Of a stretch of 64,000 nt of DNA, positions 25,184 to 33,448 are shown piece by piece; positions within the stretch are counted from its first letter, which is position 1, and each line of letters opens with the position of its first letter. The stretch spans positions 1-64,000 of the forward strand of contig DATJED010000024.1 of assembly GCA_035496935.1 (NCBI GenBank), given 5' to 3'. Made by a program: the position numbers and the translations under genes. The notes beneath the pieces are model-generated. The model ran no database searches, had not been told where the DNA came from, and saw nothing but the letters and a program-made list of their open reading frames with translations. This stretch comes from Pseudopedobacter sp035496935 (GTDB lineage: Bacteria; Bacteroidota; Bacteroidia; Sphingobacteriales; Sphingobacteriaceae).

Positions 25184-25348
25184 TAAGAGCCTGTTTAAAA
25201 TTTATCTAATAATTTGTTTATGCTTCTTTTTGGCTACAAATTCGTTGAATTTTTCGAGATAGCTTCCGGCTATCTCTACAAAATTCGCCTCTTTTCGCTC
25301 AAAAATAAACTATAACATTTTTACAACATAAATTTAAACAGGCTCTAA
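25184..25348. mobile_element. MITE-like element with terminal inverted repeats and TAA duplication
   Basis: A 159-base element bounded by perfect 13-bp terminal inverted repeats, GAGCCTGTTTAAA at 25187-25199 and TTTAAACAGGCTC at 25333-25345, extending with a one-base offset through TTTAT. A direct TAA flanks each side (25184-25186 and 25346-25348), a plausible target duplication. Inside, GAGATAGC-TTCCG-GCTATCTC (about 25255-25277) forms a hairpin that can extend through flanking GAATTTT and AAAATTC. It has no coding capacity. GAG-starting ends and a 3-base TNA duplication recall the IS5 family (IS1031 group); this link is inference. No transposase is in the window. Confidence 0.8.
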
Positions 25349-25356
25349 GCTAACAA

Positions 25357-26214
25357 TTATTTTTTTTTATAATTTTCTTCGTGGAACTTTACTAAATCAT
25401 CAATTGGAGAGCGCATGATTTTGCCCATTTTCATCCCGTACTCGGTAGCTACTTCTTCTAAAATATTTCTGAAGTTATAGGCTACAGACCCTATACAGTT
25501 AAATTCTAGTTCTTTGTAATTTGGATAATGACTCACCAAATTTTTAAAGAAATCTTCGAAAGAAGTTTTTACCAAATTTCTTGAATATTCTAGATTTGCG
25601 GTAATATCATAAACAAACTTGCTAAAACTTGCACAAAATCTGTTTGGCAAAGGCTTGGTATAAACTGCCTCCAAAATATCATCTGGTGTAAGTTTAAACG
25701 TTTCCCAAAAAGAGTCTCTTACATTTTTAGGCATGTATCCCCTTATATAATCGCCCAGTAATTTTTTGCCTATATGACAGCCACTTCCTTCGTCGCCTAA
25801 AATAAAAGCTAAGGAATCTATGCTCATCTCAATCCCTTCACCATCGTATATACAGCTATTTGTGCCGGTGCCTAAAATGGCGGCGAAACCCCGCTTATTG
25901 CCCAACAATGCTCTGGAAGCTGCCATTAAATCGTGGTCAACTTCAATTTCAGCTTTGGGAAAAATTGCTTGCATTGCGTTTTCTACAATCTCGGCTTTTT
26001 CATCGTTATGTACGCCGGCGCCGTAGTAATGCACTTCTTTTATTTTAGCTACGGGAAGATCCGATGGCATGTTCTTTTTCATCGAAGCTATGATGTATTC
26101 TGTGTCAGAAAAATAAGGATTATATCCTTCTGTGTGGAACATCACCTTTTTTCCATCGTCCTGGATTAATGTCCAGCTGGTTTTTGTTGATCCCCCGTCT
26201 GCAATTAGTATCAT
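25357..26214 (-). CDS. BadF/BadG-type ATPase, probable N-acetylglucosamine kinase
   Basis: A 285-residue ASKHA-fold kinase. Phosphate 1 loop ADGGSTKTSW (5-14), phosphate 2 / connect region GTGTNSCIYDG, and adenosine-side GDEGSGCHIGKKLLGDYI are all clear. These features and the length place it with the BadF/BadG/BcrA ATPases that act as N-acetylglucosamine or glucosamine kinases in Bacteroidota, probably in recycling of amino sugars from the cell wall. No partner gene helps to fix the sugar. The minus-strand -7 box TAATTTTG lies about 40 bases upstream. Confidence 0.85.
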   Translation of the reverse strand: MILIADGGSTKTSWTLIQDDGKKVMFHTEGYNPYFSDTEYIIASMKKNMPSDLPVAKIKEVHYYGAGVHNDEKAEIVENAMQAIFPKAEIEVDHDLMAASRALLGNKRGFAAILGTGTNSCIYDGEGIEMSIDSLAFILGDEGSGCHIGKKLLGDYIRGYMPKNVRDSFWETFKLTPDDILEAVYTKPLPNRFCASFSKFVYDITANLEYSRNLVKTSFEDFFKNLVSHYPNYKELEFNCIGSVAYNFRNILEEVATEYGMKMGKIMRSPIDDLVKFHEENYKKK

Positions 26215-26253
26215 TATAATTTTAATTAGTTGGTTTAATTTTAGTTTTGGCTA

Positions 26254-26261
26254 CAAAATTA
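26254..26261 (-). promoter_or_regulatory. -7 promoter box of the BadF-type kinase gene
   Basis: On the minus strand TAATTTTG is an exact TAnnTTTG match, about 40 bases before the ATG. ATTG lies 19 bases upstream of it, one mismatch from TTTG. Confidence 0.5.
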
Positions 26262-26323
26262 CTAAAATTTACTTATTGTACAATATACACTAAGTTGGTT
26301 TTGAATTTTCTTTTTTTTAGATT

Positions 26324-27313
26324 TTATGGTTTGTAAAAGCATTGCGAAAGTCCTTTTTCAAGCACTTCACGCTTTAAGTTTTTGCCTATAAAAACCAATT
26401 TTGTTTGCCTTAATTCATCTTCTGTCCAATCGTCTCCATCCGTAAATACCGGAGTACCTTTTACAGATTGAATAATCAATTTCCTGTTTAAACCCTCGAT
26501 GTACAAAATGCCTTTTATTCTGTAAAACCAAGCGCCTTGTATCGCCAACATTACGGTAAAGTAATGCCTTAACTTTATCAGATCAAAACTTTGCGGAAAC
26601 ACAAAACTTTGCGATACAATATCATGATGTTTTCCTTCTGTTGGGATATTAAAAATATTATCCCTATTTAAATTTGAAAAACCGAGTTTAAACGTTGTTT
26701 TCTTTTTATTGTAAGCCTCTAAATTCAATATTTGGGCAGTTTTTACCTTTGCATAATCGGTAAACTCGAAACTTGCAAGCGGGTTTATTTTTTTAATTGT
26801 TTCGTCAACTTTTTTTAGTTCTTCGGCTGAGGTATCACCTGCTTTGTTGAAAATAATGTGGTCTGCATATAAAACCTGTTTTGCGGCTTCGTTTTCCGTA
26901 ACGATGACATCCAACACATTTTGCGCATCTATTAAACAAACAGTTCCGTCAAGTTTAAAGGCTGTTTGCACATTATAATCTGTTAAAAAAATGGATGCAA
27001 CGGCAGAAGGATCCGCAATTCCGGTAGTTTCTATAATTAAATGGTCGTAATCATAACTGCCAATTACCAGTTTATTAAGCACTTCAAATAAATCGCCATT
27101 TAAAGAACAGCAAATACATCCGTTAGATAGCTCAAAAATATTTTCATCTGTTTTTATCACCAGTTCGCTGTCGATATTTATTTCGCCAAACTCATTTTCG
27201 ATGATGGCAAACTTAACTTCAGGATTTTCTTTAATGATATGGTTGAGAAGCGTTGTTTTTCCAGCTCCTAAAAAGCCGGTGAGAATGGTTACGGGAACTG
27301 ATTTTATAGACAT
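26324..27313 (-). CDS. CobW/YjiA family GTPase (COG0523 metallochaperone)
   Basis: A 329-residue G3E-family GTPase. Walker A is GFLGAGKTT (13-21); the C-x-C-C metal site is Cys66, Cys68 and Cys69 in NGCICCSLNGDL; the Walker B-type stretch is IIETTGIADPS and the base motif is NKAGD. The C-terminal CobW domain (about 225-329; FYRIKGILYIEG, LVFIGKNL) is present. Members insert or store Zn2+, Co2+ or other metals. There is no Zur box or metal enzyme nearby to fix the metal. It ends about 100 bases before the kinase promoter region on the same strand and is probably monocistronic. Confidence 0.93.
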   Translation of the reverse strand: MSIKSVPVTILTGFLGAGKTTLLNHIIKENPEVKFAIIENEFGEINIDSELVIKTDENIFELSNGCICCSLNGDLFEVLNKLVIGSYDYDHLIIETTGIADPSAVASIFLTDYNVQTAFKLDGTVCLIDAQNVLDVIVTENEAAKQVLYADHIIFNKAGDTSAEELKKVDETIKKINPLASFEFTDYAKVKTAQILNLEAYNKKKTTFKLGFSNLNRDNIFNIPTEGKHHDIVSQSFVFPQSFDLIKLRHYFTVMLAIQGAWFYRIKGILYIEGLNRKLIIQSVKGTPVFTDGDDWTEDELRQTKLVFIGKNLKREVLEKGLSQCFYKP

Positions 27314-27414
27314 TTGTGGTAAAGATAAGACCTTTTTATCCTTAATTTATAAAATCAATGTCTGAAAACCGGAAACTATTGGAATATTATTAACGGAGTA
27401 TGCAGGTGAGAAAA

Positions 27415-28497
27415 TTAAACTTTTTCTCTTTGGATCATTGCGGGCAGGGTTTTTAGCATGATTTTCATATCTAACCACATCGAATAATTTTTAGCGTAAA
27501 AATTATCCAGTTTTTTGCGCTCATGATCAGACATTTCTTTTTTGCCTCTTTTACTTATTTGCCATAGCCCGGTTAATCCGGCTGGGCCAAGAAAGCGCAT
27601 CGACCATTCGTTGGTTGTTAGCTGCTCGGCTTCATAAAGTGGGAGGGGGCGGTTTCCTACTAAAGACATATCGCCTTTTAAAACATTTAATAATTGCGGA
27701 AGTTCATCAATGCTACTGTTCCTGAGAAAAGCGCCCAGTTTTGTAATACGTGGGTCGTTTTCTATTTTAAAAAAAGAAGCCTCGCCATATTGGTTTTTAT
27801 GTGCCAAACTTGCTATTTCGGCATCGGCGCCCACTCGCATCGATCTAAATTTATAGAAATCAAAAATTTTGTAACCTGTGCCTACTCTTTTACTGGTGTA
27901 AAAAACGGGTCCCCGAGAATCTAATTTTATCAATAAGGCTACAAGCAAAAAAAAAGGCGATAAAATTATGAGCGAGATGCTAGAAACGGTTAAGTCTAAA
28001 ACCCTTTTACTAAACGGCATCTGATACTCAACAACAGGAACCTGTGATAATTGATTTACTTGAGAGCGGAGCAGTTTATAAAAACTTAAAAACTTTAATC
28101 TTTCTATTAAATCGTCAAACGGAATAGGGGCAACGTAGCAATCGCTTACGCCAAGTTCCATTGCTTTTTTAACTACTATACTGTCGGCTTCTGTTAGTAA
28201 GAAAATGGTGATCAGGTTTTTTGTAAGGAAGTTTTTTTTGAGCGCTAAAATATAAGTGTGAACTTCTTCGAACTTTGATGGTTCAACCTCTAGAATAACT
28301 ATGGTATTTATGTCGCTAAAAGATAGCGTTTGGGTACGGTTTTTTAGTTCGGCTAAGGTATTAGCTTGGTTTATAGTGAATTCAGTTTCCGAAAAAAGCT
28401 TTTGGATTCCTTCCTTAAAGCTACTTCCATAATAAAGAATATTAATTGAAGAGTTTGATTTGAAGTGGTCTTCAACGTTAACATTCGTAAATTGCAT
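27415..28497 (-). CDS. Sugar transferase with N-terminal degenerate receiver domain
   Basis: A 360-residue protein. Residues about 161-360 are a bacterial sugar transferase (initiating phosphoglycosyltransferase, WcaJ/PglC-like core): re-entrant/membrane segment (about 168-192), RGPVFYTSKRVG, FDFYKFRSM, DELPQLLNVLKGDMSLVGNRP and GLWQISKRGK. Such enzymes place the first sugar phosphate on undecaprenyl phosphate. Residues about 17-140 follow the receiver fold (NILYYGSS, IVILEVEPSKFEE, TIFLLTEAD, DCYVAPIPFDDL) but the acidic pair is YY (22-23), the phospho-site strand offers Glu70, and the conserved Lys is Pro124, so it should not be phosphorylated normally. It starts 3 bases after a genuine receiver protein. 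No other polysaccharide genes are adjacent. Confidence 0.85.
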   Translation of the reverse strand: MQFTNVNVEDHFKSNSSINILYYGSSFKEGIQKLFSETEFTINQANTLAELKNRTQTLSFSDINTIVILEVEPSKFEEVHTYILALKKNFLTKNLITIFLLTEADSIVVKKAMELGVSDCYVAPIPFDDLIERLKFLSFYKLLRSQVNQLSQVPVVEYQMPFSKRVLDLTVSSISLIILSPFFLLVALLIKLDSRGPVFYTSKRVGTGYKIFDFYKFRSMRVGADAEIASLAHKNQYGEASFFKIENDPRITKLGAFLRNSSIDELPQLLNVLKGDMSLVGNRPLPLYEAEQLTTNEWSMRFLGPAGLTGLWQISKRGKKEMSDHERKKLDNFYAKNYSMWLDMKIMLKTLPAMIQREKV

Positions 28498-28500
28498 TCG

Positions 28501-28896
28501 CTAATTTAGTATAATTTTTATTTTATCTTTTAAAATAGACGGATTAAATGGTTTAGACATTAAGTCGTTTATTGGGTAAGGGATTCGGGTTTTTATATTT
28601 TCTAGCGAATCAGAACCAGAAAGCACAATTACCGGAACGTCTCTGAAATAACCGCTTACTTTTAAAGAACGTACAAAGTCGGCTCCATCAAAATAAGGCA
28701 TCTCCATATCAGAGATAATCAAATCAGGTATGTTACCGTTATCTAACCAAGTTAAAGCGTCAAAGCCATTGTTTTTGATTACTAAATCGTAATCTTTTTT
28801 CAGGATAAATTCCAGAAGTTTTAAAATAGCTATCTCATCATCAACCAAAAGAATCCTTTTCCTAACTACCTCTTTATTTTTGTCTAATGATATCAT
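28501..28896 (-). CDS. Single-domain response regulator
   Basis: A 131-residue CheY-like receiver with no output domain. The acidic pair Asp19-Asp20 (ILLVDDE), phospho-acceptor Asp63 (LIISDMEMPYFDG), the switch Ser in VLSGSD and Lys115 (LMSKPF) are all conserved, so it should be phosphorylatable. It is followed after 3 bases by the sugar transferase with a degenerate receiver domain; translational coupling is likely. A regulatory contact between the two receivers, tying polysaccharide initiation to a kinase, is inferred. No cognate kinase lies beside it. Confidence 0.92.
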   Translation of the reverse strand: MISLDKNKEVVRKRILLVDDEIAILKLLEFILKKDYDLVIKNNGFDALTWLDNGNIPDLIISDMEMPYFDGADFVRSLKVSGYFRDVPVIVLSGSDSLENIKTRIPYPINDLMSKPFNPSILKDKIKIILN

Positions 28897-29320
28897 AATT
28901 CTGTATCTTTTTATACTATCTGTTAAACAGAAAGGATGCCGAATTGCTTTTTAAAAATATCTTCATGATTCAGCATATTTAACTAAACAATTTTTGAAAC
29001 GGGATTTTGCCAGTTTTAAATTTAGTCAAGCTTATCTACAAAGTTATTACCCGTTTAAATGTACTTCAAACGCATTGTTTTCTATTTTTATTAGTCCTAA
29101 TATACGTAAATGTGAACATAAAGGTTTTATGTAAATGTTATTATTTAAAATATTTTTATCTAAAAAAAATAATGAATCTGACTTGGGGAATTTTATGTCT
29201 TATAATTTTAGGGAATTTATTTCCCGAAATAGGAAATTTTTCCCCGGATTGTAGCCGTTTATAAAGCAAGAAAGTTCAGATTTTGAACCTGAACTTTCTT
29301 GTTTATCCTATATTAAATGG
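28897..29320. other. 424-base divergent/terminal intergenic region
   Basis: Between the receiver gene start and the end of yidC. It is AT-rich. A cluster of G- and C-blocks (GGGGAATTTT at 29185, GGGAATTTATTTCCC at 29211-29225, ATTTTTCCCC near 29245) can form alternative short hairpins. A terminator sits at its right end. The plus-strand reading frame at 29007-29264 has no family-like features and is not called. Confidence 0.4.
29267..29301 (-). terminator. Hairpin terminator after yidC
   Basis: CAAGAAAGTTCAG / CTGAACTTTCTTG is a perfect 13-bp stem with a 9-base loop. The T-content after it is weak on the minus strand (CTTTATAAA). It lies 20 bases past the yidC stop. Confidence 0.7.
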
Positions 29321-31105
29321 CTATTTTTTCTTTTGTTGATTAAGCTGTTGTTGCCTCATCATCTCTTCCATTTTTTTCTGAAAACCACCTTTTTTCTTTG
29401 ACTCTGGTTTCTTTTTGTTCTCCTGGATTTGTGCATGAATTTTTTCATCATCAACAAATCTTCTGATGAAATATTGCTGAGAAAACGTTAAGATGTTTGC
29501 ACAGAAATAATAGTAATTTAAACCTGCCGGATAGCTGTTTAACACACCAAAGAAGATAAGTGGAGTAATGTAGCCAATGTATTTCATTTGTCCCTGTACA
29601 CCCGAAACCTGGTTGTTAAAATAGGTATAAATTAACGTTGATATCGTCATTAGCAAGCACATTAAGCTAATGTGGGTCCAACCTAAAAGCGGAATTGGTG
29701 GAAACTTGATCAGCTCGTCATAAGTAGAAAGATCATGCATCCAAAGGAAGCTTTCATGCCGTAACTCAAATAAGTTAGGGAAGAAATAAAAGAACGCCAA
29801 TATAAAAGGCATCTGAAAAACCATTGGTAAACAGCCACCTAAGGGGTTTACGCCGGCTTGCTTATACAGTTTCATGTATTCTTGCTGTACCAAAGCTTGA
29901 TTTCCTTCGCCAACTTTTGCCTTAATTTCGTCCATTTCAGGCTTTAAAACCCTCATTTTAGCCATAGATAAATACGACTTATAAGTGAAAGGAAATAAAA
30001 CGGTTTTTAAGATGATGGTAAGCAATAAAATAATTAAGCCATAACCAAGGTTCATGCTCTCAAAAAAGTTGAAAATTGGTAATACCAAAAAGCGGTTGAT
30101 CCATTTTAAAGGCCCCCAACCCATTTTAACTTGCTTTTCGAGATCTAGACCCTGAGCCCGGAGTTGGCTAAACTTATTTGAACCAAAGTAAAATTGAAGA
30201 TCATAGCTATTAGCCTGATTGCTTTTATAAGGAAGCGAAAGTTGTGCACCATAAGCTTTTACCGCTGAACTATCTGCTAAGGTGGTAATTTTTACATGTG
30301 CTTTGCTAAAACCTTCTTTTGAGATTAAGGCCGCTGAGAAAAAGTGTTCTTTAAAAGAAACCCATTTTGTTTTTCCTTCATTTAAAACCTTGTCATCGTC
30401 TTTGCTTTCGCTCAAATAATCAACCTCACCATCTGCATGTTGGAAGTAGGTAGTTGAACCCAAACGTTCGTTATGCAAATCCTTTTCTTGCTGTAACAAA
30501 TGCGTGTTCCAGTTTAAAACTAAATTGCCTGCTGCAGTTTTGTTTTCAAATCCTTTAACATCAACCTTAAAATCTACCTTGTTTGCATCGGGCGCCAAAG
30601 AATAAGTATAATTAACATAAGAACCATCAGCACCGGCCATCTGCATTACAATGTTTCCAGCGCTTTGACTTACTACTTTAAAAGGTTGATCAGAAGTATT
30701 CAAATTTTGGTTTGCAGATTTGTAATCGAAACCAAAATTGGTGTCATCGGCCTTAAAAAGAATAACAGGTTTACCCTGGTAGGTTGTTTCGTTTTTAACC
30801 TCTACGCTAACAATTTTACCACCTTTGTTTGATAAGGTGATTTTTAGTGCTTTGTTTTCCAAAACACTTAATTCTTCTTTAAAGGTAGTAGTAGCACTAG
30901 CGGTATCAGCGTTGTTTACTACAATGCTGTCTGTTAAAATTGCTGTTTTTTTAGTTACCGTTTGCGGATGTTTTTTAGCTGCAGCAATTGAATCCTGAGT
31001 GATTTTTTCCCGCTTTATTTCTTCTTCCGAAGGTTTTAGAAGAAAGGTTGAACCTACTAATATTACTAAAATCAGGAATAAACCTGTAAACGTATTTCTA
31101 TCCAT
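29321..31105 (-). CDS. yidC: Membrane protein insertase YidC
   Basis: A 594-residue YidC/Oxa1 insertase for inner membrane proteins, with or without SecYEG. It has the N-terminal helix (about 5-22: FTGLFLILVILVGSTFL), a large periplasmic beta-sandwich (about 70-330), and the conserved insertase core with five helices from about 345 (GLIILLLTIILKTVLFPFTYKSYLSMAKMRVLKPEM in part, GCLPMVFQMPFILAFFYF, PLIFFGVLNSYPAGLNYYYF). The tail is Lys/Gln-rich (QENKKKPESKKKG), as expected for ribosome contact. It is 21 bases downstream of pyrG, an arrangement seen across Bacteroidota. Confidence 0.97.
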   Translation of the reverse strand: MDRNTFTGLFLILVILVGSTFLLKPSEEEIKREKITQDSIAAAKKHPQTVTKKTAILTDSIVVNNADTASATTTFKEELSVLENKALKITLSNKGGKIVSVEVKNETTYQGKPVILFKADDTNFGFDYKSANQNLNTSDQPFKVVSQSAGNIVMQMAGADGSYVNYTYSLAPDANKVDFKVDVKGFENKTAAGNLVLNWNTHLLQQEKDLHNERLGSTTYFQHADGEVDYLSESKDDDKVLNEGKTKWVSFKEHFFSAALISKEGFSKAHVKITTLADSSAVKAYGAQLSLPYKSNQANSYDLQFYFGSNKFSQLRAQGLDLEKQVKMGWGPLKWINRFLVLPIFNFFESMNLGYGLIILLLTIILKTVLFPFTYKSYLSMAKMRVLKPEMDEIKAKVGEGNQALVQQEYMKLYKQAGVNPLGGCLPMVFQMPFILAFFYFFPNLFELRHESFLWMHDLSTYDELIKFPPIPLLGWTHISLMCLLMTISTLIYTYFNNQVSGVQGQMKYIGYITPLIFFGVLNSYPAGLNYYYFCANILTFSQQYFIRRFVDDEKIHAQIQENKKKPESKKKGGFQKKMEEMMRQQQLNQQKKK

Positions 31106-31126
31106 TATTTATTTTTAATACTTCTT

Positions 31127-32740
31127 TTAAACCTTCTTTTTTGAGTGTTCGATTGAAGCGGCGACAAATTTAACAAAAAGTGGGTGCGGATTGGCAACAG
31201 TTGATTTTAATTCGGGGTGAAACTGCGCTGCTACAAAATAAGGGTGATTTTTAAGTTCAACAATTTCTACAAGATTATTGTCTGGGTTAAAACCAGAAGC
31301 AATCATTCCCGCCTTCTCGTAGGCCTCTAAAAATTTGTTGTTGAACTCGTAACGGTGTCTATGGCGTTCAGTTATTTTTGATTTTCCGTAAATATGATGC
31401 GCTTTCGTTCCTTTTTTTAGCTCACAAACGTAAGAGCCTAAACGCATTGTACCGCCTTTAAGCGTTACTTTTTTCTGTTCTTCCATCATAGAAATTACAG
31501 CATCTTCGGTATTTTCGTCCATTTCTGTGCTGTGGGCATTTTTCAGACCTAAAACATTTCTGCCAAATTCAATCACAGCGCACTGCATGCCTAAACAGAT
31601 ACCGAAAAACGGAATATTATTCTCTCTAATGTATTGGATTGCGGTAATCTTTCCCTCGATACCTCGGGCGCCAAACCCCGGAGCTACTAAAACGCCATCT
31701 AAATTGGCAAGTTTAGCTTTTACGTTTTCGGATGTAATACCTTCAGAGTGGATACATTCAACCCGAACCTTGCATTCGTTTTGCGCACCGGCATGTATAA
31801 ATGCTTCTGTAATAGATTTATAGGCGTCTGGCAGTTCAACGTATTTACCCACTAAACCAATTTTGATTTCGGAAGTCGGGTTTTTTAAATGCCCCAAGAA
31901 TTCTTTCCAACTTTCTAAATCGGGTTCGTTTTTTAATGGAAGTTTTAGTTTTGATAAAACGGTGCGGTCCAACTGTTCTTTCAGCATCAAAAGCGGCACA
32001 TCGTAAATGGTTTTTGCATCTACCGATTCAACCACCGCATTAATGTTTACATTACAGAACAAAGCAATTTTTTTGCGGATATCCTGAGAAATATGGTGCT
32101 CGGTACGGCAAACCAAAATATCTGGTTGAATACCGTACTCCAACAACATTTTAACCGAGTGCTGTGTAGGTTTTGTTTTAAGCTCACCGGCTGCGGCCAA
32201 AAATGGAATCAGCGTTAAATGGATAACAATGGCGTTGTTTGAGCCCGCTTCCCATTTAAACTGACGAACAGCTTCTATATAAGGTAAAGATTCAATATCG
32301 CCAACCGTTCCGCCAAGCTCGGTAATTACAATATCGTAATCGCCACTTTCGCCCAACAAACGCATGTTACGCTTGATTTCATCGGTAATGTGCGGAACAA
32401 CCTGAACAGTTTTACCTAAATAAGCGCCTTCTCTTTCGCGGTTGATTACGTTCTGGTAAATTCTTCCGGTGGTGATGTTATTTGCCTGCGTAGTGGCAAC
32501 GTTTAAAAAGCGTTCGTAATGACCTAAGTCCAAATCCGTTTCGGCACCGTCTTCTGTTACATAACATTCGCCATGCTCATACGGATTTAATGTTCCCGGA
32601 TCGATATTGATGTATGGATCAAATTTTTGGATAGTTACGCGGTAACCTCTGGCTTGTAAAAGTTTAGCTAATGATGCGGAAATAATACCTTTCCCTAAAG
32701 ACGATGTAACGCCCCCCGTAACAAAAATATACTTAGTCAT
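31127..32740 (-). CDS. pyrG: CTP synthase
   Basis: A 537-residue enzyme making CTP from UTP, ATP and glutamine. I start at the ATG giving MTKYIFVTGGVTSSLGKGI, which matches the family N terminus; the upstream ATG would add eight residues. The amidoligase domain has GGVTSSLGKGI and HYERF; the class I glutamine amidotransferase domain (about 290-537) has the nucleophile Cys in FFGICLGMQ and the His-Glu pair in FHPEL. Length is normal. The minus-strand -7 box TAATTTTG lies 74 bases upstream. It is first in an operon with yidC. Confidence 0.97.
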   Translation of the reverse strand: MTKYIFVTGGVTSSLGKGIISASLAKLLQARGYRVTIQKFDPYINIDPGTLNPYEHGECYVTEDGAETDLDLGHYERFLNVATTQANNITTGRIYQNVINREREGAYLGKTVQVVPHITDEIKRNMRLLGESGDYDIVITELGGTVGDIESLPYIEAVRQFKWEAGSNNAIVIHLTLIPFLAAAGELKTKPTQHSVKMLLEYGIQPDILVCRTEHHISQDIRKKIALFCNVNINAVVESVDAKTIYDVPLLMLKEQLDRTVLSKLKLPLKNEPDLESWKEFLGHLKNPTSEIKIGLVGKYVELPDAYKSITEAFIHAGAQNECKVRVECIHSEGITSENVKAKLANLDGVLVAPGFGARGIEGKITAIQYIRENNIPFFGICLGMQCAVIEFGRNVLGLKNAHSTEMDENTEDAVISMMEEQKKVTLKGGTMRLGSYVCELKKGTKAHHIYGKSKITERHRHRYEFNNKFLEAYEKAGMIASGFNPDNNLVEIVELKNHPYFVAAQFHPELKSTVANPHPLFVKFVAASIEHSKKKV

Positions 32741-32814
32741 GTTGGAATTTGTTGTTTTTAACAATCTAAAAAGTGAAAACGAAGAGCGCTTTTTAAATGT
32801 GTTTGTACGGGATG

Positions 32815-32822
32815 CAAAATTA
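32815..32822 (-). promoter_or_regulatory. -7 promoter box of the pyrG-yidC operon
   Basis: On the minus strand TAATTTTG matches TAnnTTTG exactly, giving a leader of about 65-70 bases. A clear -33 TTTG is not seen. Confidence 0.45.
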
Positions 32823-32968
32823 AGTTTTTTTTTCGATTTTGAACTATTTGCGGAAAATGAATTTTGAAGTATTGTAGCTAAGTAAGTAAGACTCTGGTTT
32901 AGTGGAGTTAAAAGTTGTAGAACCTTTAATACAGCGGAGAATGGACTTTCAACTGCGGACTTTTATCT

Positions 32969-32976
32969 TAATTTTG
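32969..32976 (+). promoter_or_regulatory. -7 promoter box immediately before a hypothetical gene
   Basis: TAATTTTG is an exact TAnnTTTG match and ends 5 bases before the ATG at 32982. TTTC lies 18 bases upstream (32947-32950), one mismatch from TTTG. The transcript is probably leaderless. Confidence 0.55.
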
Positions 32977-32981
32977 TAGGT

Positions 32982-33434
32982 ATGGATTCTATTTATAAAA
33001 GTTTATTGTTGCGTTACCAGAATTACTTGGTAGAATTTTATCAGCTGATTGAAGATAAAGAGATTTTTGCTTCCACCGAGCTTGGTAAGGCCACAGCTAT
33101 AAAAGATTTTTTAGAAACCCTGCCCGATTTGGACGTTAGTTTTGAGCTGGAGTTGGGCATTAAGGTTTCACTTGGCGGTTTAGAGAACAACTGGTTGATT
33201 CAAATTTCTGATGATGGCTTTTCTGTACGTTCTTACACGGTTGACGGTTTAGATGAAACCGACGAATGGTTTTTCCATTACCATGATGACAGTAAAGAAT
33301 ACGAAGGCAATCTTTTCGCCGATGGCGATTGGGATTTGTTTTTAGAAGAGGTTGCGGATATAGATGCTTTTGATGGGAGGGAGCTTAGTGCGGTTTTGAA
33401 GTATGATTTGGGAACAAGAGTATCCGCTATTTAA
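32982..33434 (+). CDS. Conserved hypothetical acidic protein
   Basis: A 150-residue soluble, strongly acidic protein that I do not recognise. It has a helical N-terminal part (KSLLLRYQNYLVEFYQLIED) and a strand-rich second half (ISDDGFSVRSYTVDGLDETD, EWFFHYHDDSKEYEG). There is no signal peptide, membrane segment or known catalytic motif. The coding character is supported by regular codon use and by the -7 box just upstream. It is followed 14 bases later by a PaiB-like gene and may be co-transcribed with it. Confidence 0.75.
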   Translation: MDSIYKSLLLRYQNYLVEFYQLIEDKEIFASTELGKATAIKDFLETLPDLDVSFELELGIKVSLGGLENNWLIQISDDGFSVRSYTVDGLDETDEWFFHYHDDSKEYEGNLFADGDWDLFLEEVADIDAFDGRELSAVLKYDLGTRVSAI

Positions 33435-33448
33435 AGACACTTTAACGA

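Noticed and set aside
29007..29264. Plus-strand frame of 85 codons between the receiver gene and yidC
   Set aside because: AT-driven, low-complexity translation with no signal, motif or promoter; the region looks like intergenic hairpin sequence.
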